Source: Paenibacillus jilunlii
GTDB taxonomy: Bacteria; Bacillota; Bacilli; Paenibacillales; Paenibacillaceae
DNA: 64,000 bases
Assembly (NCBI RefSeq): GCF_900102965.1
Contig: NZ_FNGM01000009.1
Location: 172,225 to 236,224, forward strand
Direction of reading: 5' to 3'
The stretch's first letter is position 1. The number at the start of each line of letters is the position of its first letter. Under the pieces are notes generated by a model. The model saw only the letters and a program-made list of their open reading frames with translations, was not told where the DNA came from and ran no database searches. Of this stretch, positions 36,327-44,736 are shown piece by piece. Made by a program: the position numbers and the translations under genes.

Positions 36327-37316
36327 ATGAGTACAAACGATTCTGGCGGACAACAGCCGCTGCTCACCTTCCAAATCATCACAGATACCCATGTCACCGC
36401 AGATCCATCGCATGAGTATAATCTGAATTTCGAGCGGGCGCTGCATGATCTGGCGCTCCATGCCAAGGGCAGCAGCGGAATTATGCATATTGGGGACATT
36501 ACGGACCATGGCTTCCAGGAAGAATATGAGGAAGTCCACCGCATTCTGAAGCTGCATCAGGAAGCACTCCCGGAGATCCGTTACACTTTGGGGAACCATG
36601 ACGTGGGTCTCGGCCATTGGGAATCCCGCCTGGCGATGTACACTTCCCGCATGGGAATGCCCGGCCCCTATCATGACCACTGGATCGGCGGGTATCATTT
36701 TATTTTCCTTGGAACAGAGGAAGGTTTACCGACATTCTGCAATCTTTCAGAAGAACAGCTCCGGTGGCTGGACCGGAAGCTTGGGGAGCGGGCGGCGGAA
36801 GCCCGCGGGCTTGGCTGGCCGATGGCAAATCCTCTTGAGCTTGCCGGGCTGACGGTGGCTGATCACGAACCTGGAAGGCTGCCAGTGAGCGTTCAGGCAT
36901 TTGACGATACTGCAGCGCAAGAACAGCCTATATTTTTGTTCCTGCACCAGCCGCTGAAGGATACAGTAGCAGGTTCGCTCGAATCACAGGAATGGTACGG
37001 GGTGACACAGGATAAGGAACTGCGGGCCATCCTGTCCAAGTATCCGCAGACGCTTCTCTTCACCGGTCATACCCACTGGGAGCTTGAGGTCGGCAACACC
37101 ATGTATCCCGGCAACGGAGAGACGGCAACTATGTTCAATGCCGCTTCTGTTGCTTACCTTTGGACTAACGCGGATGAGCACAAGACCGGCAGCCAAGGGT
37201 ATTATGTAGAAGTCTACAGCGATAAAGTGCTCGTCCGGGGACGAGACTTCACTACGGGGAGCTGGATTGAATCGGCGCAGTATGAAGTGATTACGCCCGT
37301 AAATGTACGCGGATAA
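36327..37316 (+). CDS. metallophosphoesterase
   Basis: A 329-residue calcineurin-like phosphoesterase. Metal-binding motifs in order: FQIITDTHVT, GIMHIGDITDHG, YTLGNHDVG, a late FLHQPL, and LFTGHTHWELE. The substrate (phosphodiester or phosphomonoester) is not apparent. No signal peptide was found. ATG at 36327 is selected because AAGGAGG lies 11 nt upstream; the frame opens at 36270 without a site. A strong terminator follows at 37402. Confidence 0.88.
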   Translation: MSTNDSGGQQPLLTFQIITDTHVTADPSHEYNLNFERALHDLALHAKGSSGIMHIGDITDHGFQEEYEEVHRILKLHQEALPEIRYTLGNHDVGLGHWESRLAMYTSRMGMPGPYHDHWIGGYHFIFLGTEEGLPTFCNLSEEQLRWLDRKLGERAAEARGLGWPMANPLELAGLTVADHEPGRLPVSVQAFDDTAAQEQPIFLFLHQPLKDTVAGSLESQEWYGVTQDKELRAILSKYPQTLLFTGHTHWELEVGNTMYPGNGETATMFNAASVAYLWTNADEHKTGSQGYYVEVYSDKVLVRGRDFTTGSWIESAQYEVITPVNVRG

Positions 37317-37401
37317 TACCTTTGCAGCTGTATGTTTGCAAATAAGAGATATGCCTTCCAGGTGCCGGAATATCCGGTTACATTGACAAAACAGCTATCA
37401 C

Positions 37402-37439
37402 AAAAGCAGCCTTCTCCTGTAGTGGAGAAGGCTGCTTTT
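37402..37439 (+). terminator. terminator after the metallophosphoesterase
   Basis: A perfect 16-bp stem, AAAAGCAGCCTTCTCC against GGAGAAGGCTGCTTTT, with a 6-nt loop. The T run is part of the stem. Confidence 0.8.
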
Positions 37440-37484
37440 GCGTGTCGGCATCATACCATTTATCTCAATAGATCGCTGGACCAA

Positions 37485-37661
37485 AACAACGGCATTTCTG
37501 CCGTTGTTTCTAGCTCTCTGCCTCCCGCGGCCTTAACAACGGCATTTCTGCCGTTGTTTCCAAGCTCACTGCCTCCCGCAGCCTTAACAACGGCATTTCT
37601 GCCGTTGTTTCCAAGCTCACTGCCTCCCGCAGCCTTAACAACGGCATTTCTGCCGTTGTTT
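37485..37661. repeat. tandem array of four palindromes, 50-51-bp period
   Basis: Units start at 37485, 37535, 37586 and 37637. Each has perfect 10-bp arms AACAACGGCA and TGCCGTTGTT around TTTC (GAAA on the other strand), the same core as the array at 30317. The linker differs: CCAAGCTCACTGCCTCCCGC. It lies between convergent genes. Confidence 0.75.
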
Positions 37662-37715
37662 CGGACCCTCCAGGCCGGATTAACCCACAGCGGAGCTTGC
37701 AGCGGCTGCCTTGCC

Positions 37716-38561
37716 TTAAAACGCAGGCAAAGCAATCTCCGCATAGTTGTCCTCAAGGAACTTCTTCACTTCCGGGCCGCTGATGCGCTTTGCCAGCTTT
37801 TGGATGGCGTCAGAATCCTTGTTGTCCTCGCGGGCGACCAGGGTGATGGTGAATTCGGAGTCGGTCCCTTCGGTGATCAGCGCGTCCTTCTTCGGTGTCA
37901 GTCCGAGCGGGCTCGCATATGCCGGAGTCATTGCCACCAGGTCGGCGTCATCCAGCATGCGTGCCAGCATCAGCAGGTCAACTTCCTGGAACTTGAACTT
38001 TTTGGCGTTCTCGGTAATGTCGGCCTGGGTTGCCTGAATGCCCACGCCTTCCTTCAGCTTAATCAGTCCGGCCTTTGCGAACATCTGCAGCGAGCGTCCG
38101 GTATTGGAGGGGTCATTCGCCATGACCAGCGTTGCCCCTTCCGGCAGATCGGCAATTGCCTTATAACGTTTGGAATAACCGCCGTAGATCGCATCATATA
38201 CAGGCTGCACCTCTACCAGCTTGGAGCCCTTGCTGGCATTGAACTGCTCCATGTAAGGAACATGCTGAAAAAAGTTCGCGTCCACTTCCTTATTAGCCAG
38301 CGCCTCGTTAGGCTGGACATTATCAGACAGAATGACGACTTCCATGTCTACGCCGTCTTCCTTGAGCAGCGGCTTCACGATATCAAGGATATCGGTCATT
38401 GGCGGAATGAGCGAGGCTACTTTAATTTTAACTGGCTCGGTGGCAGTTGCTGCCTGTGTAGTGGCTTCCGGTGTGCTTTCAGCCTCCTTATTGTTTCCGC
38501 AGCCTGCGGCAATCATAACCAATACGAGCAGCATAAGTGTGTATTTCAACGTTTTTTTCAT
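37716..38561 (-). CDS. metQ: methionine-binding lipoprotein MetQ
   Basis: A 281-residue NLPA-family binding protein. The signal peptide ends at the lipobox IAAGC, followed by an acidic, Thr-rich linker. The domain begins KIKVASLIPPMTDILDIVKP and includes VNGEA-type text as VQPNEALANKEVDANFFQHV, ATLVMANDPSNTGRSLQMFA, and a C-terminal EVKKFLEDNY. It is last in the metN-metI-metQ operon. Substrate could be D- or L-methionine or a related compound. I see no SAM riboswitch ahead of the operon. Confidence 0.92.
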   Translation of the reverse strand: MKKTLKYTLMLLVLVMIAAGCGNNKEAESTPEATTQAATATEPVKIKVASLIPPMTDILDIVKPLLKEDGVDMEVVILSDNVQPNEALANKEVDANFFQHVPYMEQFNASKGSKLVEVQPVYDAIYGGYSKRYKAIADLPEGATLVMANDPSNTGRSLQMFAKAGLIKLKEGVGIQATQADITENAKKFKFQEVDLLMLARMLDDADLVAMTPAYASPLGLTPKKDALITEGTDSEFTITLVAREDNKDSDAIQKLAKRISGPEVKKFLEDNYAEIALPAF

Positions 38562-38630
38562 TAGTGCGGTGAACCCCCATTTTTATATGTTCTTGTTCTA
38601 TTGCTCATAAGCCTAAGACTTCCCGTCCGC

Positions 38631-39293
38631 TCAGCGTTTGTCCAGCAGTCTTGCCAGGGTGCTTCCGGCAAACTGGATGATTTGCACCAGCAGTATCATT
38701 ACGAGAATCGCGTAGACCATAACTTCGGTCTCAAAACGCTGATACCCGTAGCGGATGGCGAAATCGCCAACCCCTCCCCCGCCAACCACCCCCATAACGG
38801 TAGAAAAGGAAATGAAGCTGATCGTCGAAGCCGTCAGTCCAAGTACCAGACCTGAACGGGCTTCTACATACAGAAACTTGAAGATTAGTCCCGCTTTTGA
38901 GGCTCCCATGGACAGCGCGGCTTCAATCGTACCCTTCGGCACCTCCAGTAAGGATTGCTCCACCAGCCGCGAATAATAGGCGATAGCGACAATGGATAGT
39001 GGCACAGTAGCCGCCATCGTACCGATGGCCGTACCCACCAGGAAACGGGTGAAGGGAATCAATGCAACCACCAGCAGCAAAAACGGAAAAGATCGGACCA
39101 CGTTGACAATGCTGTTCAGTACAAGCGACAGCGTCTTGTTCTCATAGAGCTGGCCCTTGCGGCAAAAATACAAAATAGTCCCCAGCGGAAGCCCGAGCAG
39201 CACTGCTGCACCTGCCGAAATGCCCACCATGACAAAAGTTTCCCCGATGGACTGCCACATCTGATCCTGGTATTTCAGCAGATTCTCAAACAT
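38631..39293 (-). CDS. metI: methionine ABC permease MetI
   Basis: A 220-residue permease with five helices and the MetI pattern: ETFVMVGISAGAAVLLGLPL, VVRSFPFLLLVVALIPFTR, and the EAA loop PKGTIEAALSMGASKAGLIF. ATG at 39293 follows GGGGGAAG; the frame extends 53 codons upstream but only as overlap with metN. It overlaps the metN stop by 8 bp. Confidence 0.92.
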   Translation of the reverse strand: MFENLLKYQDQMWQSIGETFVMVGISAGAAVLLGLPLGTILYFCRKGQLYENKTLSLVLNSIVNVVRSFPFLLLVVALIPFTRFLVGTAIGTMAATVPLSIVAIAYYSRLVEQSLLEVPKGTIEAALSMGASKAGLIFKFLYVEARSGLVLGLTASTISFISFSTVMGVVGGGGVGDFAIRYGYQRFETEVMVYAILVMILLVQIIQFAGSTLARLLDKR

Positions 39294-40047
39294 GCACTTC
39301 CCCCGCTTTGCCTGTAATCCGCTCACGGTAGCTCCCCGCATGGCCTTCCGGTGCCAGAAAACCGCCGTCTCCGCGGGAAAAGGAATCGACGATCCGACCG
39401 CCTTCCATGACAGATACGTCGGTGCAGATCCTCCGCACAACATCCAGCTCATGCGTAACGATGACTACAGTTACCCCCAGCACATCATTGATATGCTGGA
39501 GCACACCAAGGATATCTGCCGTTGTCCCGGGGTCCAGCGCTGAGGTCGGCTCATCGCACAGCAGCAGCTTCGGGCTGTTTGCCAGCGCCCTGGCGATCGC
39601 CACCCGCTGCCGTTGTCCTCCGCTGAGCTGGGCGGGATATTGGTCTGCTTTGCTCTCCAGGCCAACAAACTGCAAGCATTCCCGGACCCGCTCCATCCGT
39701 CCGCTGCGCGGCGCTCCGGCCAGCTCCAGCGGAATGGCCACATTCCGGCTGACGGTGGCATTGCCTACCAGATTGAACTGCTGGAAGATCATGCCGATCT
39801 TCTGCCGCTCCTTGCGCAGCAGCTTCTCCGGCATTTCTGTCAGCAGTCTGCCGTCTAGCGTCACAGTGCCTGCGTCTGGACGTTCCAGCAGATTGATCAG
39901 CCGCAGCAGGGTGGATTTACCGGCACCGCTGGCCCCGATAATGCCGTGAATAGCCCCGGCCCGAACCTCCAGCGATACCTTATCCACCGCACAATAGCCC
40001 TCTTTTCTCAGGTTGAAGCTCTTGCTTACTCCACTCAGTGCCAGAAT
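39286..40047 (-). CDS. metN: methionine ABC ATPase MetN, non-ATG start
   Basis: A 253-residue ATPase. Walker A is IGASGAGKSTLLRLINLLER, the Q-loop is MIFQQFNLVGNATVSRNVAI, the signature is [17 protein letters not shown], Walker B is LLLCDEPTSALD, and VTHELDVV is the H-loop. The C-terminal NIL methionine-sensing domain found in most MetN (about 340 residues) is absent. The first GTG (39987) would remove the A-loop strand; the frame continues upstream as ILALSGVSKSFNLRKEG, the family N-terminus, and GGAAGGGAGGG lies 6 nt before an ATT (40047) and 9 nt before a CTG (40044). A non-ATG start is therefore likely. Confidence 0.8.
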   Translation of the reverse strand: MLALSGVSKSFNLRKEGYCAVDKVSLEVRAGAIHGIIGASGAGKSTLLRLINLLERPDAGTVTLDGRLLTEMPEKLLRKERQKIGMIFQQFNLVGNATVSRNVAIPLELAGAPRSGRMERVRECLQFVGLESKADQYPAQLSGGQRQRVAIARALANSPKLLLCDEPTSALDPGTTADILGVLQHINDVLGVTVVIVTHELDVVRRICTDVSVMEGGRIVDSFSRGDGGFLAPEGHAGSYRERITGKAGEVHV

Positions 40048-40387
40048 ATGAAGCCCTCCCTTCCAGACTGCCTGGACTTTCCAGATCGCAGCACCAAGAC
40101 TCGCAACAAAGTGTATTACAATTATTTAAAAACTGTTTTATTAAAAATCTCTTTAAATAATAAGGTATTTTTTTCGCTGTGTCATCATTTTTCTGAAAAT
40201 GATATATCGAGGTTGTGGAAGCATTGTCCGTAAAAGAGCAGCAGCCTTCTTTCTCAGAATGATTCACAAAGCTGTCCCAATACATACATTGCCTAAGCCA
40301 TCTTGCAAAATGCTTCCTCAGAACTCCAGCCCGCCAGCAAAAACAGTACTTCGCAGCACTGCAGCAGGGCTATAGCAGCACACAACA

Positions 40388-40484
40388 GAAACGGCTTCGC
40401 CGTCCATTAAAAGGACGGTACCGGTTCAGCGAGAAATACAAGGATGGTTTATGGCTTGATACATTTAAATCCTTATATTTTGAG
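40388..40484. repeat. ~100-nt two-hairpin element, copy 2
   Basis: Same plan as 34654-34752: nested GAAACGG stem with GTCCATTAAAAGGAC, the link AGCGAGAAATA, then AAGGAT...ATCCTT. A third short GACGGC-type repeat (ACGGCACGCCGTCCTT) follows at 40489. No gene is present in 40048-41164. Confidence 0.55.
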
Positions 40485-40592
40485 CAAAACGGCACGCCGT
40501 CCTTGACTGAATAAGGTAACCATTTTGGATTTCAGTTAGCGCCGCCTGGAGAACCCTGCTGGAGAACCCTATGTCAATCCTTCAGCAATTCC

Positions 40593-40724
40593 AAGTGGAA
40601 AAAGGGTCACTAATTTGCTGGGCCACCCTATTCCCCGCAGGTGAAGTGGAAAAAGGGGCTCTAATTCAGCTCATTTCGCTCCTGACAAAGGAATATGGCC
40701 CAGTTAAGTTTCCTTTTTCCACCT
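40593..40724. repeat. 82-bp element with inverted ends, copy 2 plus partial copy
   Basis: The full copy (40644-40724) runs from AAGTGGAAAAAGGGGCTC to CCTTTTTCCACCT and matches 30134-30216 in opposite orientation. A partial copy (40593-40640) begins AAGTGGAAAAAGGGTCAC and loses its second end. Confidence 0.6.
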
Positions 40725-40985
40725 AACTCTCACAATTGTTGATTTTAGTGAAAAATAAGTTCACTTTCCCCAACTGGATGGACGCTTGCCCTGGAGATTC
40801 CGCCGCTTGTGCCATGGATGCACTGCTCACCCGCTTCTTCGCAAGCGCCAGTTGCAAAAAAGGAGATCGAATCCGGCTGATCTCCACGTAAAAACGCTCA
40901 ATTCACGTCTACTTATCCCCGGCTTTATACATACCTTATCCTCAAAAAAGGGGAAGCATAATTTCCTAAACATAACATGTACAAA

Positions 40986-41012
40986 ACACCGCTGACCCGA
41001 GATCAGCGGTGT
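40986..41012. terminator. isolated hairpin
   Basis: ACACCGCTGA pairs with TCAGCGGTGT around a 7-nt loop. The T run is weak on both strands and no gene ends close by. Confidence 0.4.
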
Positions 41013-41090
41013 ACTCTTTGAATCCCCGGCTTCAGCCCGCACAGCCGTTCAAAAGCAGCCTTCGGCCGGTGTCCCAACGTCCTAACAGGA

Positions 41091-41122
41091 AAGTCCGCAG
41101 CCGTGAATCAGGCTGCGGACTT
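41091..41122 (-). terminator. terminator of the nucleoside cluster
   Basis: A perfect 12-bp stem, AAGTCCGCAGCC against GGCTGCGGACTT, lies 43 bp past the ADP-ribosylglycohydrolase stop. TTTCCTGTT follows on the minus strand. Confidence 0.7.
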
Positions 41123-41164
41123 CTCAGTTGTACTAAAGATGCTTCGTGCTGTTGTGATCTGCTT

Positions 41165-42577
41165 CTACTTCCGTTGATGCGAATTCCCGTTCTCAAGCTC
41201 CGCGCGAATCTTCAGGAACACCTGATAGCTCCGCTCGGCAACCTCTGAAATCGCAATCGGATGGTATCCGGGCAGATCGGCATACAGCGTGTCATTCAGC
41301 GGCGCCGTCCAGCTGTCCGGCAGCTGTGCCGCCCCCAGCTTCGCTCCCATAATGGAGCCAACGGTAGCACCATTGCAGTCCGTATCCATTCCGGCATATA
41401 CCGAAGCCACTACAGCCTTCTCAAAATCATCACCGCCGTACACCAATGAGGCGGCGACAATGGCGGCATTGTTATTGGTATGCACCGGATCATAATGGCT
41501 GAACCGGTCCCACAGCCTGCTGACAAGCTCCCGTTCACTGCCTGCCTTTTGCGCGATTGCAATCCCCTGCAGCACATCACCGGCCAGTCTGCTTGTCTGC
41601 GGAATCTCGCTCAGCCCGATTTCCACAATCCGCTCATTATCCAGCCCGGCGAACGCGGCGGAGATCATCGCGGCATAGAACATCTCGCCGTAGATTCCGT
41701 TCTTCACATGGGAAAAGGAAGCATCCCGCCAGCCCAGCTCGGCGGCCAGCTCGGGGTAGCCGGCAGCCCCGTAGGCCAGCCCGTCCGCGCGGATGGCTGC
41801 GCCAATCCACTCCCGGTACGGATTGAGGTGCATCCGCACCCGCTCCTGCCGCAGCGGCCAATCCTCCGGCTTCTCGCCGTGCAGATGGGAGGTTTCCCGG
41901 GCAAAATTCATGTAGGCCTGCGTTTCGGCCGTGCATACCTGGCTGTACGTCAGATGCCCGTGCCACAGCTTGCCGATATCCCACGAATCCCAATCCAGCC
42001 CCTTCTGCTCCAGCAGCATCAGGCCCAGCAGGGTGTAGCGGATATCGTCATCGCTCTCCATGAACCGGATCGTTTCCCGGGTGCTGGCATACGACCAGTT
42101 GCTTAGACCCAGGCCGTATTCCGTCTCAGCCCGCGAATGCTCCGGAGTGTAGCCGGTAATCGGCCAGGCATCCGCCCCGCGGAACCACAGCTCAATATTT
42201 TCCCAGCCCGGACGCCCGTCCTTGCCGTATAGATAATCCCAATACTCCAGCGGCTTGCCCAGCGCACAGCCGACACTCCTGCCCAGCCAGGCTCCGTAGA
42301 AGCGGTCCCTCCACTGCCCAGGAGTCCACTCCACCTCCAGCCTGCGCGGCCCTTCGGGGCGCAGCCGCCGGATCGCCGCGAGGTCCGACGGCTCCTCATA
42401 CGGGAAGTCTTCCGCCACATTAAGTGACATCAGCTCCCGGTAAACTTCCATAAGCTTGCCTTCATCACCTCCAGCGGCGGCAAGCTTCTCTGCCAGACTG
42501 CCGGTCCGGCAGCCCTCCTCCATACGCTGCAGCAGCTCCAGCCGCACCGTCTCCTGAAGCCGTTCCCAGCCCGCCAT
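41165..42577 (-). CDS. ADP-ribosylglycohydrolase family protein
   Basis: A 470-residue protein. An N-terminal region of about 100 residues precedes the ARH domain, which opens with RFYGAWLGRSVGCALGKPLE. The metal site includes DDIRYTLLGLMLLEQKG and the C-terminal GMDTDCNGATVGSIMGAKLG. Typical members remove ADP-ribose from proteins or nucleic acid, or hydrolyse related N-glycosidic bonds. Placement 3 bp after a nucleoside hydrolase gene suggests a role in nucleoside or NAD-derived metabolite breakdown. That is inference. Confidence 0.88.
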   Translation of the reverse strand: MAGWERLQETVRLELLQRMEEGCRTGSLAEKLAAAGGDEGKLMEVYRELMSLNVAEDFPYEEPSDLAAIRRLRPEGPRRLEVEWTPGQWRDRFYGAWLGRSVGCALGKPLEYWDYLYGKDGRPGWENIELWFRGADAWPITGYTPEHSRAETEYGLGLSNWSYASTRETIRFMESDDDIRYTLLGLMLLEQKGLDWDSWDIGKLWHGHLTYSQVCTAETQAYMNFARETSHLHGEKPEDWPLRQERVRMHLNPYREWIGAAIRADGLAYGAAGYPELAAELGWRDASFSHVKNGIYGEMFYAAMISAAFAGLDNERIVEIGLSEIPQTSRLAGDVLQGIAIAQKAGSERELVSRLWDRFSHYDPVHTNNNAAIVAASLVYGGDDFEKAVVASVYAGMDTDCNGATVGSIMGAKLGAAQLPDSWTAPLNDTLYADLPGYHPIAISEVAERSYQVFLKIRAELENGNSHQRK

Positions 42578-42580
42578 GCG

Positions 42581-43537
42581 TTATTGCACTCCCGCCGCAA
42601 GCTTATGCTCCCGGTCAAGCCTGTCCAGCGAATCGAACAGCAGCTTCATGAAGGCTTCGCGGTCCACTCCGAGCAGCACCTCTGTATTGGCCGGATGCTC
42701 CGGCTTCTTGCGACGGTCGGCAACCGTCATGCCCCGGGTCAGCTTGCCTTCGGTCTCCACAGTAACGTACAGATGCTCACTCTCGAACAATTCCGGATGC
42801 AGCAGCCAGGCGATGGCACACGGATCATGCAGCGCGCTGCCGACATAGCCCATTTTTTTGCCATAGATCGAATAGAAATCCAGCAGCTCGCCCACCATCA
42901 CGGACACAGGTCCCCGGGATTTCAGCTCCAGAATCTCCTCTTCAAAAATAGCCGCTTTATCCGTCACATCCAGCCCGCTCATTACAATGGGAATCCCGGA
43001 TTCAAAGACAATACGCGCCGCTTCGGGGTCCACATAAATATTGAACTCTGCCGTTGTAGTCACATTTCCATAGGCCAAGCCGCCGCCCATCAGCGAAATC
43101 TTCTCGATCTTTTCTTTTACTTCGGGATAAGCTGTAATTAAAAGGGCAATATTCGTAAGCGGCGCGGTCGGCACCAGAGTAATTTTCTCCTCCGATGACC
43201 GGATGATCTCCAGCATGAATTCTACCGCGCCCTGCTCCACCGGCTTGAACCTGCTGGCCGGAAGCGCAGGGCCGTCCATGCCGGATTCACCGTGCGCTTG
43301 TTCTCCGGTTACCAGCTTGCCGAGCAGCGGTGCCGCCGCTCCTTTGGCTACGGGGATGTCGGCATTGACAAAGCTGAGCACTTTGAGCGCATTGTCCGTT
43401 ATTTTATCGAGAATCTGGTTGCCGCCAACCGTGGTAATCCCCCGGATCTCCAGCTGCTCCGGATGAGCCAGCGCAAGCAGAATGGCAATCGCGTCATCAT
43501 GCCCCGGATCGCAGTCAATAATGATAGGTGTTGGCAT
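42581..43537 (-). CDS. inosine-uridine preferring nucleoside hydrolase
   Basis: A 318-residue hydrolase cleaving nucleosides to base and ribose. The N-terminal IIIDCDPGHDDAIAILLALA holds the calcium-binding Asp cluster. GMDGPALPASRF and SLMGGGLAYGNVTTTAEFNI (the Asn-rich sugar site) follow, and ALHDPCAIAWLLHPE carries the later Asp. The neighbouring NupNOPQ-like transporter fits import followed by cleavage. A 139-bp repeat element sits between this gene and nupQ, so it may have its own promoter. Confidence 0.93.
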   Translation of the reverse strand: MPTPIIIDCDPGHDDAIAILLALAHPEQLEIRGITTVGGNQILDKITDNALKVLSFVNADIPVAKGAAAPLLGKLVTGEQAHGESGMDGPALPASRFKPVEQGAVEFMLEIIRSSEEKITLVPTAPLTNIALLITAYPEVKEKIEKISLMGGGLAYGNVTTTAEFNIYVDPEAARIVFESGIPIVMSGLDVTDKAAIFEEEILELKSRGPVSVMVGELLDFYSIYGKKMGYVGSALHDPCAIAWLLHPELFESEHLYVTVETEGKLTRGMTVADRRKKPEHPANTEVLLGVDREAFMKLLFDSLDRLDREHKLAAGVQ

Positions 43538-43605
43538 CGTCGTCGCTCCCTTGTAGGTTTAACTTTAAAATAAAACGAAATTGAACCTGCTCCAATTGTG
43601 GTGGA

Positions 43606-43744
43606 TCGTAACTGCGGGGAATGTTTGGACTTCCGGCCGCTGTTGTCTGCAGATTTCTTAATTTATACCGTTGTTTACGGTTGAAATCCGCAGACAAAGG
43701 CGGTCGCTATCGCTCCTCCAGTTCCAAACTTCCCCTCCGTTACT
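43606..43744. repeat. 139-bp fold-back element, copy A
   Basis: Outer ends GTAAC/GTTAC with GTTTGGA/TCCAAAC pair imperfectly. The inner arms TTGTCTGCAGATTTC and GAAATCCGCAGACAA pair at 14 of 15, with a small ACCGT/ACGGT hairpin at the tip. It aligns with the reverse complement of 54479-54616. Confidence 0.65.
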
Positions 43745-43797
43745 CACATCTGCTTGTCTTTCTATTTATTTCGTTGTATATAGGCGGCCTGCCCCAA

Positions 43798-44736
43798 CTA
43801 TTTGGTAGTAGTAGTCTTCAGCTTCTTGTTCTTCTTCCGCGTTTCGGATACGGCGTAAATGATCAGACCGATGACGGTCGCCACATAAGGAAGCGTAGCA
43901 ATCAGCTCCGCCGGAATCTTCAATACCTGGAGGGCATTGGCGAGCGCGTCGGCGGCTCCGAACAGGAGAGAAGTTAACGCCGTTCCCACTGTCGTGCTCC
44001 GGCCCATCGATTCGGCGGCAATCGCAATCCAGCCCCGGCCGGCCACCATATCGCGGGTGAACAGTGACAGATAGCCCATCGACATGTAGGCTCCGCCCAA
44101 GCTGGCGAAGAACCCGCTGAGCAGGAGCGCGGTATACTGGATTTTGATCACACTGACTCCGACCGACTGGGCCGCATGCGGGTTTTCGCCTACCGAGCGG
44201 ATACGCAGCCCAAGCGGCGTGCGGTTCAGCAGATAATAAACCACAAGCACAGACAGAATCGAGAGATAGGTCAAAATATGATGGCCTGACAGAATCGGGC
44301 CCAGCACCGGAATATCCTTCAGCAGCGGAATCTGCACACTCGGCAGTACCTTGCTCGCTAAGGAAGTGGATGAGCCCTTATCTCCGCTAAGCAGATACAG
44401 AATGAATACCGTACCGCCTGATGCGAACATATTAATCGCCACACCGCCAAGAATGATATGGGTCTTGAATTTCAAGGTGAAAAAAGCCAAAATCCCCGCA
44501 ATAAGTGTTCCCGATAATACCGCTCCGAGCAGTCCGACCCAGGCGCTATGCGTATAGGCGCTCACAATGACACCAGTCAAAGCGGAGACGAGCATAATCC
44601 CTTCCATCCCGATGTTGATGATGCCGGCGCGGTTCGAGATCAGCGCACCCAGCGCGGCGAACAGGATCGGCGTCGTCACCCGCAGCACCGAAAAGGCAAA
44701 ATCCGTCGTCAGAATGACGTTCAGCAGACTGTTCAT
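43798..44736 (-). CDS. nupQ: nucleoside ABC permease, NupQ type
   Basis: A 312-residue permease of the BPD_transp_2 family with eight or more helices. RVTTPILFAALGALISNRAG and INIGMEGIMLVSAL are family signatures. Partner of the NupP-type gene, with which it overlaps by 4 bp. The B. subtilis nupNOPQ (yufNOPQ) genes import guanosine and other nucleosides. Similarity in order and neighbouring hydrolase supports nucleosides as substrate. Confidence 0.85.
   Translation of the reverse strand: MNSLLNVILTTDFAFSVLRVTTPILFAALGALISNRAGIINIGMEGIMLVSALTGVIVSAYTHSAWVGLLGAVLSGTLIAGILAFFTLKFKTHIILGGVAINMFASGGTVFILYLLSGDKGSSTSLASKVLPSVQIPLLKDIPVLGPILSGHHILTYLSILSVLVVYYLLNRTPLGLRIRSVGENPHAAQSVGVSVIKIQYTALLLSGFFASLGGAYMSMGYLSLFTRDMVAGRGWIAIAAESMGRSTTVGTALTSLLFGAADALANALQVLKIPAELIATLPYVATVIGLIIYAVSETRKKNKKLKTTTTK

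Noticed and set aside
37332..38564. 410-residue plus-strand frame over metQ
   Set aside because: It is antisense to metQ and extends through the palindrome array; metQ has a signal peptide, lipobox and full family motifs.
40048..40300. SAM riboswitch (S-box) ahead of the methionine importer
   Set aside because: No S-box core or terminator pair is visible; the interval is AT-rich with a simple promoter-like segment.
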